Of a stretch of 44,574 nucleotides of DNA, positions 1-8,034 are shown in pieces (position 1 is the stretch's first letter; the number at the start of each line of letters is the position of its first letter). This DNA is from Syntrophosphaera sp035450685 (lineage in GTDB: Bacteria > Cloacimonadota > Cloacimonadia > Cloacimonadales > Cloacimonadaceae): positions 1-44,574 of the forward strand of contig DAOTNF010000021.1 of the NCBI GenBank assembly GCA_035450685.1. Direction: 5' to 3'. The position numbers and the translations under genes are program-made. Under the pieces are notes generated by a model that saw nothing but the letters and a program-made list of their open reading frames with translations, was not told the origin of the DNA and searched no databases.

Positions 1-1
1 T

Positions 2-280
2 CTTGAGCCCAAAGGCAAACACATCATCAAGATGTGTGACGGCACCGCCTGCCACGTGCGCGGTTCCATGGCCGTGATTAACGCGGTGAGAGAAAAGCTT
101 GGCCTTTCCAGCACCAAGATCACCACCGACGACATGCTCTTCACCTTTGAAACGGTGTCCTGCCTGGGCGCCTGTGGCCTTGCTCCGGTGCTGGTGATGG
201 ATGAGGAAGTCCACGGCCAGGTTACGCCCGAGCAGGCGATCAAGCTCATAGATGAAATATTGGAGAAGGAAAATGCTTAA
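2..280 (+). CDS. hydC: NADH-dependent [FeFe]-hydrogenase gamma subunit, HydC/NuoE-like (5' end outside window)
   Basis: The reading frame is open from base 2 and ends at the TAA at 278-280, so only the C-terminal 92 residues are present. They form the thioredoxin-like [2Fe-2S] ferredoxin domain of the NuoE family: CDGTAC supplies the first cysteine pair and SCLGAC the second, the CxxxxC...CxxxC layout of that fold. In trimeric bifurcating hydrogenases this subunit passes electrons between the NADH-oxidising HydB and the catalytic HydA in the cytoplasm. The stop overlaps the next gene's ATG (ATGCTTAA), which suggests translational coupling with hydB. The first methionine inside the window (32) is internal, not a start. 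Confidence 0.9.
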   Translation, partial: LEPKGKHIIKMCDGTACHVRGSMAVINAVREKLGLSSTKITTDDMLFTFETVSCLGACGLAPVLVMDEEVHGQVTPEQAIKLIDEILEKENA

Positions 281-2156
281 TTTGGATCAAATCAAAAAGG
301 ACTATCAGGAAGCTCTGACCCACTATAAGAAACGCATCGTAGTCTGCGCCGGAACAGGTTGCATAGCCAACGGTTCCGAAAAGGTTTACAAAGCGCTGAA
401 GAACAGCCTTGCCATGCACTCCCTGGATGTATCCATCGAGCTGAAGGCCCATGACGAGCACAATCACGATGTGCTGATCTCGGGAAGCGGCTGCCAGGGC
501 TTTTGCCAGGTTGGCCCGCTGGTCACGATCGAGCCGGATGGCATCCTCTACGCCCACGTGAAGCCGGAAGACGCCGAAGAGATCGTGACGCAGACCATCG
601 TGCAGGGCAAGCTGGTCGATCGTTTGCTCTATGTCAATCCCGCCGACGGGAAACACTGCAAAGGCGCGGGAGACATCCCCTTTTATACCCGGCAGAGGCG
701 CACCGCGCTCAAGGAATGCGGACACCTCGACCCCGAAAACGTGAATGAATACATCAGCCACGGCGGTTATTTCGCCGCCCGTGACGCCTATCAGAAATAC
801 AGCTCCGAAGAACTCTGCAAACTCTTTCAGGATTCCGGTTTGCGCGGGCGCGGCGGAGGCGGATTCTCCACCGGCTTGAAGTGGGAACTCACCCGCAGAC
901 AGGCGAATGAAAAGAAATATATCGTATGCAACGGCGACGAGGGAGACCCGGGCGCCTTTATGGATCGCAGCATTCTGGAAGGAAATCCCCACAGCGTGGT
1001 GGAAGGCATGATGATCGCCGCTGCAGCCGTCGGGGCAGATGAGGGCTATGTCTATGTGCGCATGGAATATCCCCTGGCCTGCTCCCGCATCCGCAAAGCC
1101 ATCAGAGTGGCGGAAGAACTCGGGCTTTTGGGCGACGACATCTTCGGCAGCGGCAAGAGCTTCCGCATCAAGGTGATGGAAGGCGCCGGAGCTTTCGTAT
1201 GCGGAGAGGAAACAGCCCTGCTGTCCTCCATCGAAGGCAAGCGCGGCATGCCCAATCCAAAGCCGCCCTTCCCCGCGGAAAGAGGCCTCTTTGGCAAGCC
1301 CACCGTGATCAACAACGTTGAGACCCTGGCTTTGGTGCCGGTGGTGATGCGGGAAGGCGTTGAGGCCTTCCGGAAAGTTGGCCTGCCCAAATCCCCGGGA
1401 ACCAAGACTTTCGCGCTCACGGGACACGTCGCCAATACAGGTTTGATAGAAGTCCCCTTCGGCACCACCCTGCGCGAGATCGTCTTTGAGATCGGCGGAG
1501 GAGTGCTGGACAAGGATGGCAAGATCAACAACGATGCCTTCAAGGCGGTTCAGATCGGCGGCCCCTCCGGCGGTTGCCTCACCCGCGAACACCTCGACCT
1601 GCCGCTGGATTATGATTCCCTCGGCGCGGTTGGAGCCATGGTTGGTTCCGGCGGACTGGTGGTGATGAACGACACCAGTTGCATGGTCAAGATCGCCCAT
1701 TACTTCATGAGCTTCACCCAGAACGAATCCTGCGGCAAGTGCGTGCCCTGCCGGGAAGGAACCCGCCAGATGCTGGAATTGCTGGAGGATATCACCGAAG
1801 GCAGAGGCACAGAGGAGACTCTGGAGCTTCTGGAAGAAGTGGGAAAGGCAGTTAAGATCACTTCGCTCTGCGGCCTGGGCAAATCCGCTCCCAATCCCGT
1901 GTTGAGCACCCTGCGTTTCTTCCGGGATGAGTATCTGGCCCACGTGAAGGCGGGCTATTGCCCCACCCGTAGCTGTAAAGCGCTCACTCCCATCACAATT
2001 GATCCGAACCTATGCCGCGGTTGCACACTCTGCAAAAGAGTCTGCCCCGTGGGAGCCATCTCCGGGGAAGTGAAATCTCCCCACCAGATCGACCCAATGG
2101 TCTGCATCAAATGCGGTGCCTGCGCCGCCGCCTGTAAATTCAAAGCTATATCCTAA
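273..2156 (+). CDS. hydB: NADH-dependent [FeFe]-hydrogenase beta subunit, HydB/NuoF-like flavoprotein
   Basis: 627 aa; the flavoprotein of a trimeric electron-bifurcating hydrogenase, binding FMN and NAD(H). In order: an N-terminal thioredoxin-like [2Fe-2S] domain (CAGTGC, then GSGCQGFC, about residues 25-80), the FMN loop LRGRGGGGFSTGLKW (about 190), CNGDEGDPGAFMDR of the NuoF NAD/FMN site (about 220), an SLBB region, the N3-type [4Fe-4S] motif CGKCVPC with a fourth Cys in SLCGLG (about 485-535), and a C-terminal 2x[4Fe-4S] ferredoxin (CRGCTLCKRVC and CIKCGACAAAC). The extra terminal ferredoxins distinguish HydB from complex I NuoF. The start at 273 is preferred over 252 because GGAGAAGGA lies directly upstream and the ATG overlaps the hydC stop. 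hydA follows 12 nt later. Confidence 0.95.
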   Translation: MLNLDQIKKDYQEALTHYKKRIVVCAGTGCIANGSEKVYKALKNSLAMHSLDVSIELKAHDEHNHDVLISGSGCQGFCQVGPLVTIEPDGILYAHVKPEDAEEIVTQTIVQGKLVDRLLYVNPADGKHCKGAGDIPFYTRQRRTALKECGHLDPENVNEYISHGGYFAARDAYQKYSSEELCKLFQDSGLRGRGGGGFSTGLKWELTRRQANEKKYIVCNGDEGDPGAFMDRSILEGNPHSVVEGMMIAAAAVGADEGYVYVRMEYPLACSRIRKAIRVAEELGLLGDDIFGSGKSFRIKVMEGAGAFVCGEETALLSSIEGKRGMPNPKPPFPAERGLFGKPTVINNVETLALVPVVMREGVEAFRKVGLPKSPGTKTFALTGHVANTGLIEVPFGTTLREIVFEIGGGVLDKDGKINNDAFKAVQIGGPSGGCLTREHLDLPLDYDSLGAVGAMVGSGGLVVMNDTSCMVKIAHYFMSFTQNESCGKCVPCREGTRQMLELLEDITEGRGTEETLELLEEVGKAVKITSLCGLGKSAPNPVLSTLRFFRDEYLAHVKAGYCPTRSCKALTPITIDPNLCRGCTLCKRVCPVGAISGEVKSPHQIDPMVCIKCGACAAACKFKAIS

Positions 2157-2168
2157 GAGGAGAGAAAG

Positions 2169-4181
2169 ATGGATACTGAAAAGATCGTATATATAAATGA
2201 CCGTCCCGTGGTCTGGGAAGGCGAGACCAATATCCTGGCGCTGGCCCGCAAGGCACATGTGGAGATTCCCACCTTCTGCTACCACTCCGAGCTGAGCGTC
2301 TATGGCGCCTGCCGGCTCTGCCTGGTGGAAGTCGAAGGCAGAGGCCTGGTGACTTCCTGTTCGACCGCCCCCTTTGAAGGGATGCGGGTGAAGACCCATA
2401 CGCAGCAGATTCTGAAGCTGCGCAAACTGATCATTGAGATGCTGCTGGCAAACCATGACCGGGAATGCACCCAGTGCGACCGTTCCCCGGATTGCAAGCT
2501 GCGTGAGATATCCTATAAACTGGGTGTGGATAAGATCCGCTTCCGGAAGACCCGCCCCACCAAAGAAATCGACACTGGCTCCCCCTGCCTGGTGAGAGAC
2601 CCCAATAAATGCGTGCTCTGCGGCGACTGCGTGCGCTTCTGCTCCGAGGTTCAGGGCATCGGCGCCATCGACTTTGCCAACCGTGGAGAAGGCGTGGTGG
2701 TGACCCCCGCCTATGGCAAGAGCCTGGCGAAGGTGGATTGCGTGAATTGCGGGCAGTGCGCGGTGGTTTGCCCCACAGGCGCGCTCACCATCCGCAGCCA
2801 GACCGACCAGGTCTGGAACCAGCTTCAGGATCCCGGCAAGAAGGTGGTGGTTCAGATCGCTCCCGCGGTGCGCGTGGCTCTGGGCGAGATGTTCAACCTT
2901 CCCGCCGGGGAGATCACCACAGGCAAGATGATCGCCGCCCTCAGAATGATGGGTTTTGACCGTGTTTTCGACACCTCCTTTGCCGCCGACCTCACCGTGA
3001 TCGAGGAAGCCAACGAGTTTCTGAAGAGGAAGACCGAGGGTGGAAAGCTGCCGATCTTCACCAGTTGCTGCCCTGCCTGGGTGAAGTTTGCCGAGCAAAG
3101 CTATCCGAAGCTTTTGCCGCATCTTTCCAGTTGCCGTTCACCCCAGCAGATGTTTGGCTCCATCGCCAAGAACAAGCTGCCCGCGGAAATGGGCACCGAT
3201 CGCGAGAACCTGATAGTCGTTTCCGTGATGCCTTGCACGGCCAAGAAATTTGAAGCCCTGCGGGATGAATTCCGCACCGAGAACGTGCCGGATGTGGATT
3301 ATGTGCTCACGACACAGGAGCTGGGACGCATGATCAAGGAAGCGGGAATCGAGTTCGCCAACCTGGAGCCTGAATCCATGGATCTGCCCATGGGCTTTGC
3401 CACAGGCGCCGGAGTCATCTTTGGCAACAGCGGCGGCGTCTCGGAAGCTGTGTTGCGCTACGCGGCCGACAAGCTGGATATCCCTCTTCCGGAAAGCATT
3501 GTGCTGCAGGAAGTGCGCGGAAGCCAGAGCGTTCGCGATACGGAGATTGATACTCCCGTCGGGAAACTCAGGATGGCGGTGGTGCACGGGCTGAAGAATG
3601 CCGCGGAGCTTTCCGACCGCATCCAGGCTGGCGAAGTCTATTACGACATCGTTGAAGTGATGGCTTGCCCCGGCGGTTGCAGCGGCGGAGCGGGACAGCC
3701 CATCGTGAATAATCCCTTGGTTCGCAAGGAACGTACCACGGCTCTTTACCATGCCGATAAGATGATGGCCTTGCACCGCGCCCAGGACAACCCCTTCGTG
3801 ACAGACCTCTACAAGGCCCTCCTGGACGAGCCTAACAGCCACAAAGCCCACGAGTTGCTGCACACTCATTATAAGAGCCGCAAAAGGATTGAGGATGAAG
3901 AGATCAGCTTCTCCGCGCCCTCCAAGGAAGAACGCTGCAGGGTGAAGGTTTGCATCGGCACCAGTTGCTTCCTGAGGGGAGCCCAGGAGATCCTGGCCCA
4001 CACCCTGAAGACTGTGGAAGAAAACGGCTGGGGACGCCATTTTGAAGTGTCCGCCACCTTCTGCACCGAACAGTGTGACAAGGGCCCGACCCTCATCGTG
4101 GGCGGGCAAGTGATCCACAAAGCCAAGCTGGAAGATGTTTCTGCCGCTCTCGAACGTGAAGCTCAAGAACGGGGCGCGTGA
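2169..4181 (+). CDS. hydA: [FeFe]-hydrogenase catalytic subunit HydA (multidomain, C-terminal [2Fe-2S] domain)
   Basis: 670 aa; reversible H2 oxidation/proton reduction at the H-cluster. Domains in order: plant-type [2Fe-2S] (C37, C48, C51, C64), the His-Cys [4Fe-4S] segment HDRECTQCDRSPDC, two [4Fe-4S] ferredoxin motifs (CVLCGDCVRFC, CVNCGQCAVVC), then the H domain with all three signatures: L1 TSCCPAW (C300), L2 MPCTAKKFE (C356) and L3 MACPGGCSGGAGQP (C500, C504). All cysteine ligands of the [4Fe-4S]H/2Fe site are present, so it should be active. The last ~80 residues form an additional NuoE-like [2Fe-2S] domain (CIGTSC...CTEQC). An AGAGGAGA Shine-Dalgarno precedes the start. HydEFG maturases are not in the window. 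Its stop overlaps the next start. Confidence 0.96.
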   Translation: MDTEKIVYINDRPVVWEGETNILALARKAHVEIPTFCYHSELSVYGACRLCLVEVEGRGLVTSCSTAPFEGMRVKTHTQQILKLRKLIIEMLLANHDRECTQCDRSPDCKLREISYKLGVDKIRFRKTRPTKEIDTGSPCLVRDPNKCVLCGDCVRFCSEVQGIGAIDFANRGEGVVVTPAYGKSLAKVDCVNCGQCAVVCPTGALTIRSQTDQVWNQLQDPGKKVVVQIAPAVRVALGEMFNLPAGEITTGKMIAALRMMGFDRVFDTSFAADLTVIEEANEFLKRKTEGGKLPIFTSCCPAWVKFAEQSYPKLLPHLSSCRSPQQMFGSIAKNKLPAEMGTDRENLIVVSVMPCTAKKFEALRDEFRTENVPDVDYVLTTQELGRMIKEAGIEFANLEPESMDLPMGFATGAGVIFGNSGGVSEAVLRYAADKLDIPLPESIVLQEVRGSQSVRDTEIDTPVGKLRMAVVHGLKNAAELSDRIQAGEVYYDIVEVMACPGGCSGGAGQPIVNNPLVRKERTTALYHADKMMALHRAQDNPFVTDLYKALLDEPNSHKAHELLHTHYKSRKRIEDEEISFSAPSKEERCRVKVCIGTSCFLRGAQEILAHTLKTVEENGWGRHFEVSATFCTEQCDKGPTLIVGGQVIHKAKLEDVSAALEREAQERGA

Positions 4182-4423
4182 TGAAAAGCATCCTGATCTG
4201 CATGGGAAGTTCTTGCTTTGCCCGGGAAAACCGCGAAAACCTGGGTTTGATAGAAGAGTATCTCCGGTCTCACAAACTGGAGGACAGCGTGCGGATTGAA
4301 GGTTCTCTCTGCCTGGGAGAATGTGCCGAAGGGCCGAACCTGATAGTGAACGGAAACCGCTATCAACAGGTGAACGCCGAAAAACTAAAAGAGATATTGG
4401 ATAAAGAGTTATTGCCGATATGA
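4181..4423 (+). CDS. Small thioredoxin-like [2Fe-2S] ferredoxin
   Basis: 80 aa, a single-domain NuoE-like [2Fe-2S] protein: CMGSSC near the N-terminus and CLGECAEGP near residue 50 give the CxxxxC...CxxxC pattern. It closely resembles the extra C-terminal domain of the preceding HydA, so it may have arisen by duplication of that domain. The ATG at 4181 shares its A with the hydA TGA; a GTG three bases upstream is an alternative start. It likely shuttles electrons between the catalytic complex and the HydS-type protein encoded next, whose ATG (4420) overlaps its stop. That role is inference. Confidence 0.8.
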   Translation: MKSILICMGSSCFARENRENLGLIEEYLRSHKLEDSVRIEGSLCLGECAEGPNLIVNGNRYQQVNAEKLKEILDKELLPI

Positions 4424-6114
4424 GTAAATTGGAACCGATATATACAGAAAAGACCCAATGCCAGGATTGCTACAAATGCGTGCGTGAATGCCCGGTGAAA
4501 GCCATCAAAGTGGTGGACGGCAGCGCCATAGTGATTCCCAAGGCATGCATCTTGTGCGGGCATTGCACCCAGGTCTGCCCGGTGCATGCCAAGAAGATTC
4601 GCGATGATCTGGATGAAGCCAAAGCCATGCTGGCCAGTGGAGCCAGGGTCTATGCCTCTTTGGCGCCCAGTTACCGCACGGAGTTCTCCGGCCTGAAGAC
4701 CGGAAAGCTTATCAATGCCATCAAGAGCCTGGGTTTTGCCGGTGTATCGGAGACAGCCTTGGGCGCGCAGGAAGTTTCGGCTTCCTGCGCCCGCCTGCTG
4801 AAGGAAGGGGAAAACCCCGTCTGGATAAGCAGTTGCTGTCCTTCCATAATTCACTACATTGAGCAATACCGTCCCGACCTGGTGCCCTATGTAACCCCAA
4901 TCCTCTCTCCGCTGCAGGCTCATGCCCGCATCCTGAAAGATGAGTTTGGCCCGGATGCCAGGGTGATCTTCTTTGGCCCCTGCATTGCCAAAAAGAATGA
5001 GGCGGATGGATATCTCGATCTGGCGCTCACTTTCTCTGACCTGAGAAGATGGTTCACCCAGGAAGTCACGGATTGGCTCTCCATAAGCGACGAAGCGGAA
5101 TTCGTGCCCCACTCTGCCGGCGAAGGCGGGCTCTATCCCGTGGACGGCGGCATGGTTGATGGGATCAAGCTTTGCGGAGCGCCGGAGGACACCCTCTACA
5201 TGTCTTTCAGCGGCGTGGAAAACGTGCGGGAAGCCCTGCAGGAGATACAGAACAAAAGCTATCACCGTCCGGTCTTCATCGAAGTCCTGGCCTGCGCCGG
5301 AGGTTGTGTAAACGGCCCCGTGGTCAAGGAACAGGGTTCCACGGCCGGAAAACGCATCACCATCTATGAGGAAACCCCCCGCCTGGACAAGGATGTGGCT
5401 GAGGGCAGGGACATCTCGGGAAGCTTCCATTCCCGCGAGATCAAGGCATCTGATTTCACCCCCGAGGAGATCTATGGAGCCCTGCTGAGGATCAGCAAGA
5501 AACGCAAAGAGGACGAACTCAACTGCGGAGGCTGTGGCTACAACACCTGCCGCGACTTTGCCGCCGCCCTCCTGGAAGAGAAGGCGGAACCCGCCATGTG
5601 CGTTTCCTATCTGCGCAAGCTTGCCCAAAACAAGGCTGCCGCCCTCATCAAAGCCATGCCTTCCGGCGTGGTGATAGTGGATGAAAAGCTTTGCATTGTC
5701 GAATCCAACAGGCGTTTTATTGAACTTATTGGCGGCGATGCGGAGATTGTGGGCAAGGTCGATCCCGACCTGGAAGGAGCCTACCTGGAACGCCTCATTC
5801 CCTTTGCCGATCTCTTTAAGGAAGCCCTGGAGCGGGACAGTGAGGTCAGCGTGCAGGATATACGCCACAAAGGCAAGATCATCCGGCTCACCATCTTCAG
5901 CGTCCAGCCCGGACACGTGGTGGGCGGTATTCTCCAGGACATCACCGAGCCCGTGATCCAGCGCGAGCAAATCATCGACAACGCCGCGGAGGTGATGAAG
6001 AAGACCCTCAGCACCGTGCAAAAGATAGCCTTCCTCCTGGGGGAAAACGCCGCTGACAGCGAAGTGCTGCTAAACTCCATCATCGAAAGCTTTAGCGTCA
6101 AGGATCAGCAGTGA
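4420..6114 (+). CDS. Putative sensory [FeFe]-hydrogenase with PAS domain (HydS-like)
   Basis: 564 aa. Two N-terminal [4Fe-4S] motifs (CQDCYKCVREC, CILCGHCTQVC) precede an H-cluster domain with degenerate signatures: L1 SSCCPS (C139, C140), L2 GPCIAKKNE (C188), L3 LACAGGC (C292, C296). The cluster cysteines are all kept, but the usual MPC is GPC and the usual glycine-rich GGGQP after L3 is replaced by VNGPVV, as in the HydS/group C lineage thought to sense H2. A further [4Fe-4S]-type segment (CGGCGYNTC, about residue 369) and a PAS domain (about 410-520: SGVVIVDEKLCIVESNRRF) follow, with no histidine kinase or GGDEF. Output may pass to the phosphatase encoded next, whose GTG start overlaps this stop. 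Confidence 0.88.
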   Translation: MSKLEPIYTEKTQCQDCYKCVRECPVKAIKVVDGSAIVIPKACILCGHCTQVCPVHAKKIRDDLDEAKAMLASGARVYASLAPSYRTEFSGLKTGKLINAIKSLGFAGVSETALGAQEVSASCARLLKEGENPVWISSCCPSIIHYIEQYRPDLVPYVTPILSPLQAHARILKDEFGPDARVIFFGPCIAKKNEADGYLDLALTFSDLRRWFTQEVTDWLSISDEAEFVPHSAGEGGLYPVDGGMVDGIKLCGAPEDTLYMSFSGVENVREALQEIQNKSYHRPVFIEVLACAGGCVNGPVVKEQGSTAGKRITIYEETPRLDKDVAEGRDISGSFHSREIKASDFTPEEIYGALLRISKKRKEDELNCGGCGYNTCRDFAAALLEEKAEPAMCVSYLRKLAQNKAAALIKAMPSGVVIVDEKLCIVESNRRFIELIGGDAEIVGKVDPDLEGAYLERLIPFADLFKEALERDSEVSVQDIRHKGKIIRLTIFSVQPGHVVGGILQDITEPVIQREQIIDNAAEVMKKTLSTVQKIAFLLGENAADSEVLLNSIIESFSVKDQQ

Positions 6115-7286
6115 AAGACAGCTTTTTGGAAGTGGATTACCACCAGATCAGCAAGCATGGCCAGGGAGCCTGCGGAGATTCCTTTTTCAGCAGCAAGACT
6201 GGGGAAAGAACCATTCTGGTGCTTGCCGACGGACTGGGCAGCGGCATCAAAGCCAGCGTGCTTTCCACCCTCACGACCACCATGGCTGCCTCTTTCATCA
6301 GCGCCCGCATGGATATCAAACGCGCGGCGGAAGTGATCCTGGAAACACTGCCGGTGTGCTCCTACCGCAAGATCGGCTACAGCACCTTTACCATCGTGGA
6401 TGCCCTGCAGGACGGCAAGATCAGAATCATTGAACACGACAACCCTCCCTATGTCCTGTTGCGCCACGGAGAGATTATCCACCCGGACAAGCAGGCCATA
6501 GAACTCAATATCAATCGCAAGGCCCAGCTCTTTTTCAGTGAGTTTCAGTTGGAACCCAAAGACAGGCTGGTATTCTTCTCAGATGGCGTTCCTCAAGCAG
6601 GTATGGGGCGTCCCGGAATGCTCTTGGGATGGATGCAGAACGGGGTTGAAAACCATATTGTCCAGCTACTGCAAAACCAGCCAAGCCTTTCCGCGGGCGA
6701 GATCAGCAAAAAGCTGGCGCGGAAAGCCAGGGAATTTGACGGTGGCAGAGCCGCGGATGATATCACCTGCGCTGCCCTGTACCTCAGAAAACCCCGCCGC
6801 ACGCTGCTGGTCACGGGGCCCCCCTATAAAATGGAAAACGACAAGGTGATGGCGGACATCGTCAAATCTTTCCAGGGCGCCAAAGTGATCTGCGGAGGCA
6901 CCACTTCCGAGATCCTTTCCCGCGAACTGGGGATTCCCGTGCTGGTCAACCTGAAAGAAATGCGCAATAGCAAGGAGCTTCCCCCCAGCGCGGATATGAA
7001 AGGAATAGACCTGGTCACGGAAGGAACCATCACCATCAGCCGGGCCCTGCAACTCCTGGAACAGGACACCAACCTGGATACCCTGCCGGATAACCCCGTG
7101 AAACGGCTGATGAGCATTCTGACCAACAGTGATATTATAGACTTTGTGGTGGGCACCAAGATCAACGAAGCCCACCAAGACCCCGCCCTGCCCAAGAATC
7201 TGGAAATCCGCCGTAACCTGATCCGGCGACTCAGCCAGGTGATGGAAGAAAAGTATTACAAACAGACAAACATCACTTTCGTCTGA
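6111..7286 (+). CDS. SpoIIE/PP2C-family serine phosphatase, hydrogenase-linked
   Basis: 391 aa. Residues ~1-230 form a SpoIIE-type PP2C domain: the metal-binding Asp motifs are in GDSFF, LADGLGSG and FFSDGV, and DDIT lies near the end of the domain. The C-terminal ~160 residues, which start with LLVTGPPYKMENDKV, are not assigned. It is encoded by GTG at 6111 overlapping the TGA of the sensory hydrogenase, so the two are probably co-translated. Family knowledge: HydS-type proteins are repeatedly found beside PP2C phosphatases and are proposed to control hydrogenase expression through protein dephosphorylation. No partner kinase is in the window. The operon ends here at a hairpin terminator. 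Confidence 0.85.
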   Translation: MKDSFLEVDYHQISKHGQGACGDSFFSSKTGERTILVLADGLGSGIKASVLSTLTTTMAASFISARMDIKRAAEVILETLPVCSYRKIGYSTFTIVDALQDGKIRIIEHDNPPYVLLRHGEIIHPDKQAIELNINRKAQLFFSEFQLEPKDRLVFFSDGVPQAGMGRPGMLLGWMQNGVENHIVQLLQNQPSLSAGEISKKLARKAREFDGGRAADDITCAALYLRKPRRTLLVTGPPYKMENDKVMADIVKSFQGAKVICGGTTSEILSRELGIPVLVNLKEMRNSKELPPSADMKGIDLVTEGTITISRALQLLEQDTNLDTLPDNPVKRLMSILTNSDIIDFVVGTKINEAHQDPALPKNLEIRRNLIRRLSQVMEEKYYKQTNITFV

Positions 7287-7324
7287 CGCAGGTAGTTATT
7301 TAGTTTCCTGATTTGCTTGAATAG

Positions 7325-7353
7325 CGCGCCTTTTGCTGAAGGCGCGTGGTTTT
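7325..7353 (+). terminator. Rho-independent terminator of the hydrogenase operon
   Basis: Stem CGCGCCTT / AAGGCGCG (7325-7332 with 7339-7346), loop TTGCTG, followed by TGGTTTT. It lies 38 nt past the phosphatase stop. The T-run is interrupted but the 8-bp GC-rich stem is perfect. Confidence 0.7.
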
Positions 7354-7504
7354 GGGCGGCTACTTGTTTCAAAAAGACTGGATCACGCAGATTTTTGCGG
7401 ATAATATAAGGGCTGCCGAAGTCTGTTCGGCAGAGGCAACGGAGTTGCCTGTTTGGAAGAGACCTCTGGTCTCTGTGGCAAACGGACTTTGCCACCCCTG
7501 GGCG

Positions 7505-7590
7505 CTGGATCCCGGCTCATTTCACCCCACCAAACCGCTGCGCGCTTTGTCAAGGACCCCGACAGCCCGGGATGACACGGTATTGTAGGC
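7505..7590 (+). repeat. Palindromic dispersed repeat, family A, long form
   Basis: Begins CTGGATCCCGG and ends CCCGGGATGACAC, the two being inverted arms. The middle reads CACCAAACCGCTGCGCGC. It matches the reverse complement of the copies at 7922-8000 and 18182-18270. No coding potential. Confidence 0.8.
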
Positions 7591-7606
7591 TGGGTGGGCT
7601 TGTTCT

Positions 7607-7675
7607 GGGCTGCGTCCACCATCAACACGTCACCACGACACCACGTCACCACGTGATTATGTCACCTTTCCACGC
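7607..7675 (+). repeat. Dispersed repeat, family B
   Basis: GGGCTGCGTCCACCATCAAC followed by iterated CACCACG and a GTGATTATGTCACC end. An inverted copy is at 17993-18059 and a direct copy at 18846-18906. The internal CACCACGxCACCACG periodicity varies between copies. Confidence 0.75.
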
Positions 7676-7710
7676 CTAATCGTAGCACCTATATATTATA
7701 GAGGGGGATT

Positions 7711-7850
7711 GCCCTCATTTGCATCCCCCTCTCCGGAGTGGGTCTTCCTGGGGTCAACCTTATAATTTATAAGGATGACCTAAGGATGATGGCATAAAAT
7801 CAAGTAGCAGCAAAGGAGGGCGGCATGAAAGATTATGAGGAAGGTTGCGG
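7711..7850 (+). repeat. Dispersed ~110-130 bp repeat, family C, copy 1
   Basis: Best conserved part is CTAAGGATGATGGCAT, then AGCAGCAAAGGAGGGCGGC, then ATGAAAGATTATG. An upstream part (CATTTGCAtCCCCCtCT, TCTTCCTGGGGTCA) is shared with the copy near 30896. ATCCTTA/TAAGGAT arms around the core can pair. Other copies: 18479-18610 and 30896-31008. Confidence 0.75.
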
Positions 7851-7921
7851 ATGATATTTTGATAGGTGAAAAGGCGGACAGGAAATAGAGCGCAGAAACA
7901 AACACCTCCGGTCTATATACA

Positions 7922-8000
7922 GCGTCATCACGGGCTGTCAGGGTCCCCGCCAAAGCGCGTAGCGGTTCGGTAGGTTGACTTGACCCGTGATCAAGTCTCT
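7922..8000 (-). repeat. Palindromic dispersed repeat, family A, long form (inverted)
   Basis: GTCATCACGGGCTGTCAGGG through CCAAAGCGCGTAGCGGTT to CCCGTGATCAAGTCTCTTG. Nearly the same as 18182-18270 and the reverse complement of 7505-7590. Confidence 0.8.
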
Positions 8001-8034
8001 TGCAAATTGTTTGAAGTCGAGCCGGCTTGTTACT

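Larger units (their letters stand above)
7287..8034. other. Repeat-filled intergenic spacer between convergent genes
   Basis: 748 bp with no credible gene; ORFs here have no ribosome-binding site and cross repeat units. Contents in order: the terminator above, a partial repeat end (AGACTGGATCACG, ~7376), a long palindromic repeat (7505-7590), a CACCACGTCACCACG-rich unit (7607-7675), a ~120-bp repeat (7711-7834), and an inverted copy of the long palindromic repeat (7922-8000). All three families recur in 17934-18934. Confidence 0.7.

Noticed and set aside
246..1943. Long antisense frame (565 aa) opposite hydB
   Set aside because: Exactly shadows a well-recognised gene, encodes no family motif, and results from GC-rich codon bias.
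4363..6021. Antisense frame (552 aa) opposite the sensory hydrogenase
   Set aside because: The plus strand carries all hydrogenase cysteine motifs; no ribosome-binding site or motif on the minus strand.
7346..7588. Small ORFs in the 7287-8034 spacer
   Set aside because: They run across repeat units, change with repeat copy, and have no ribosome-binding site.
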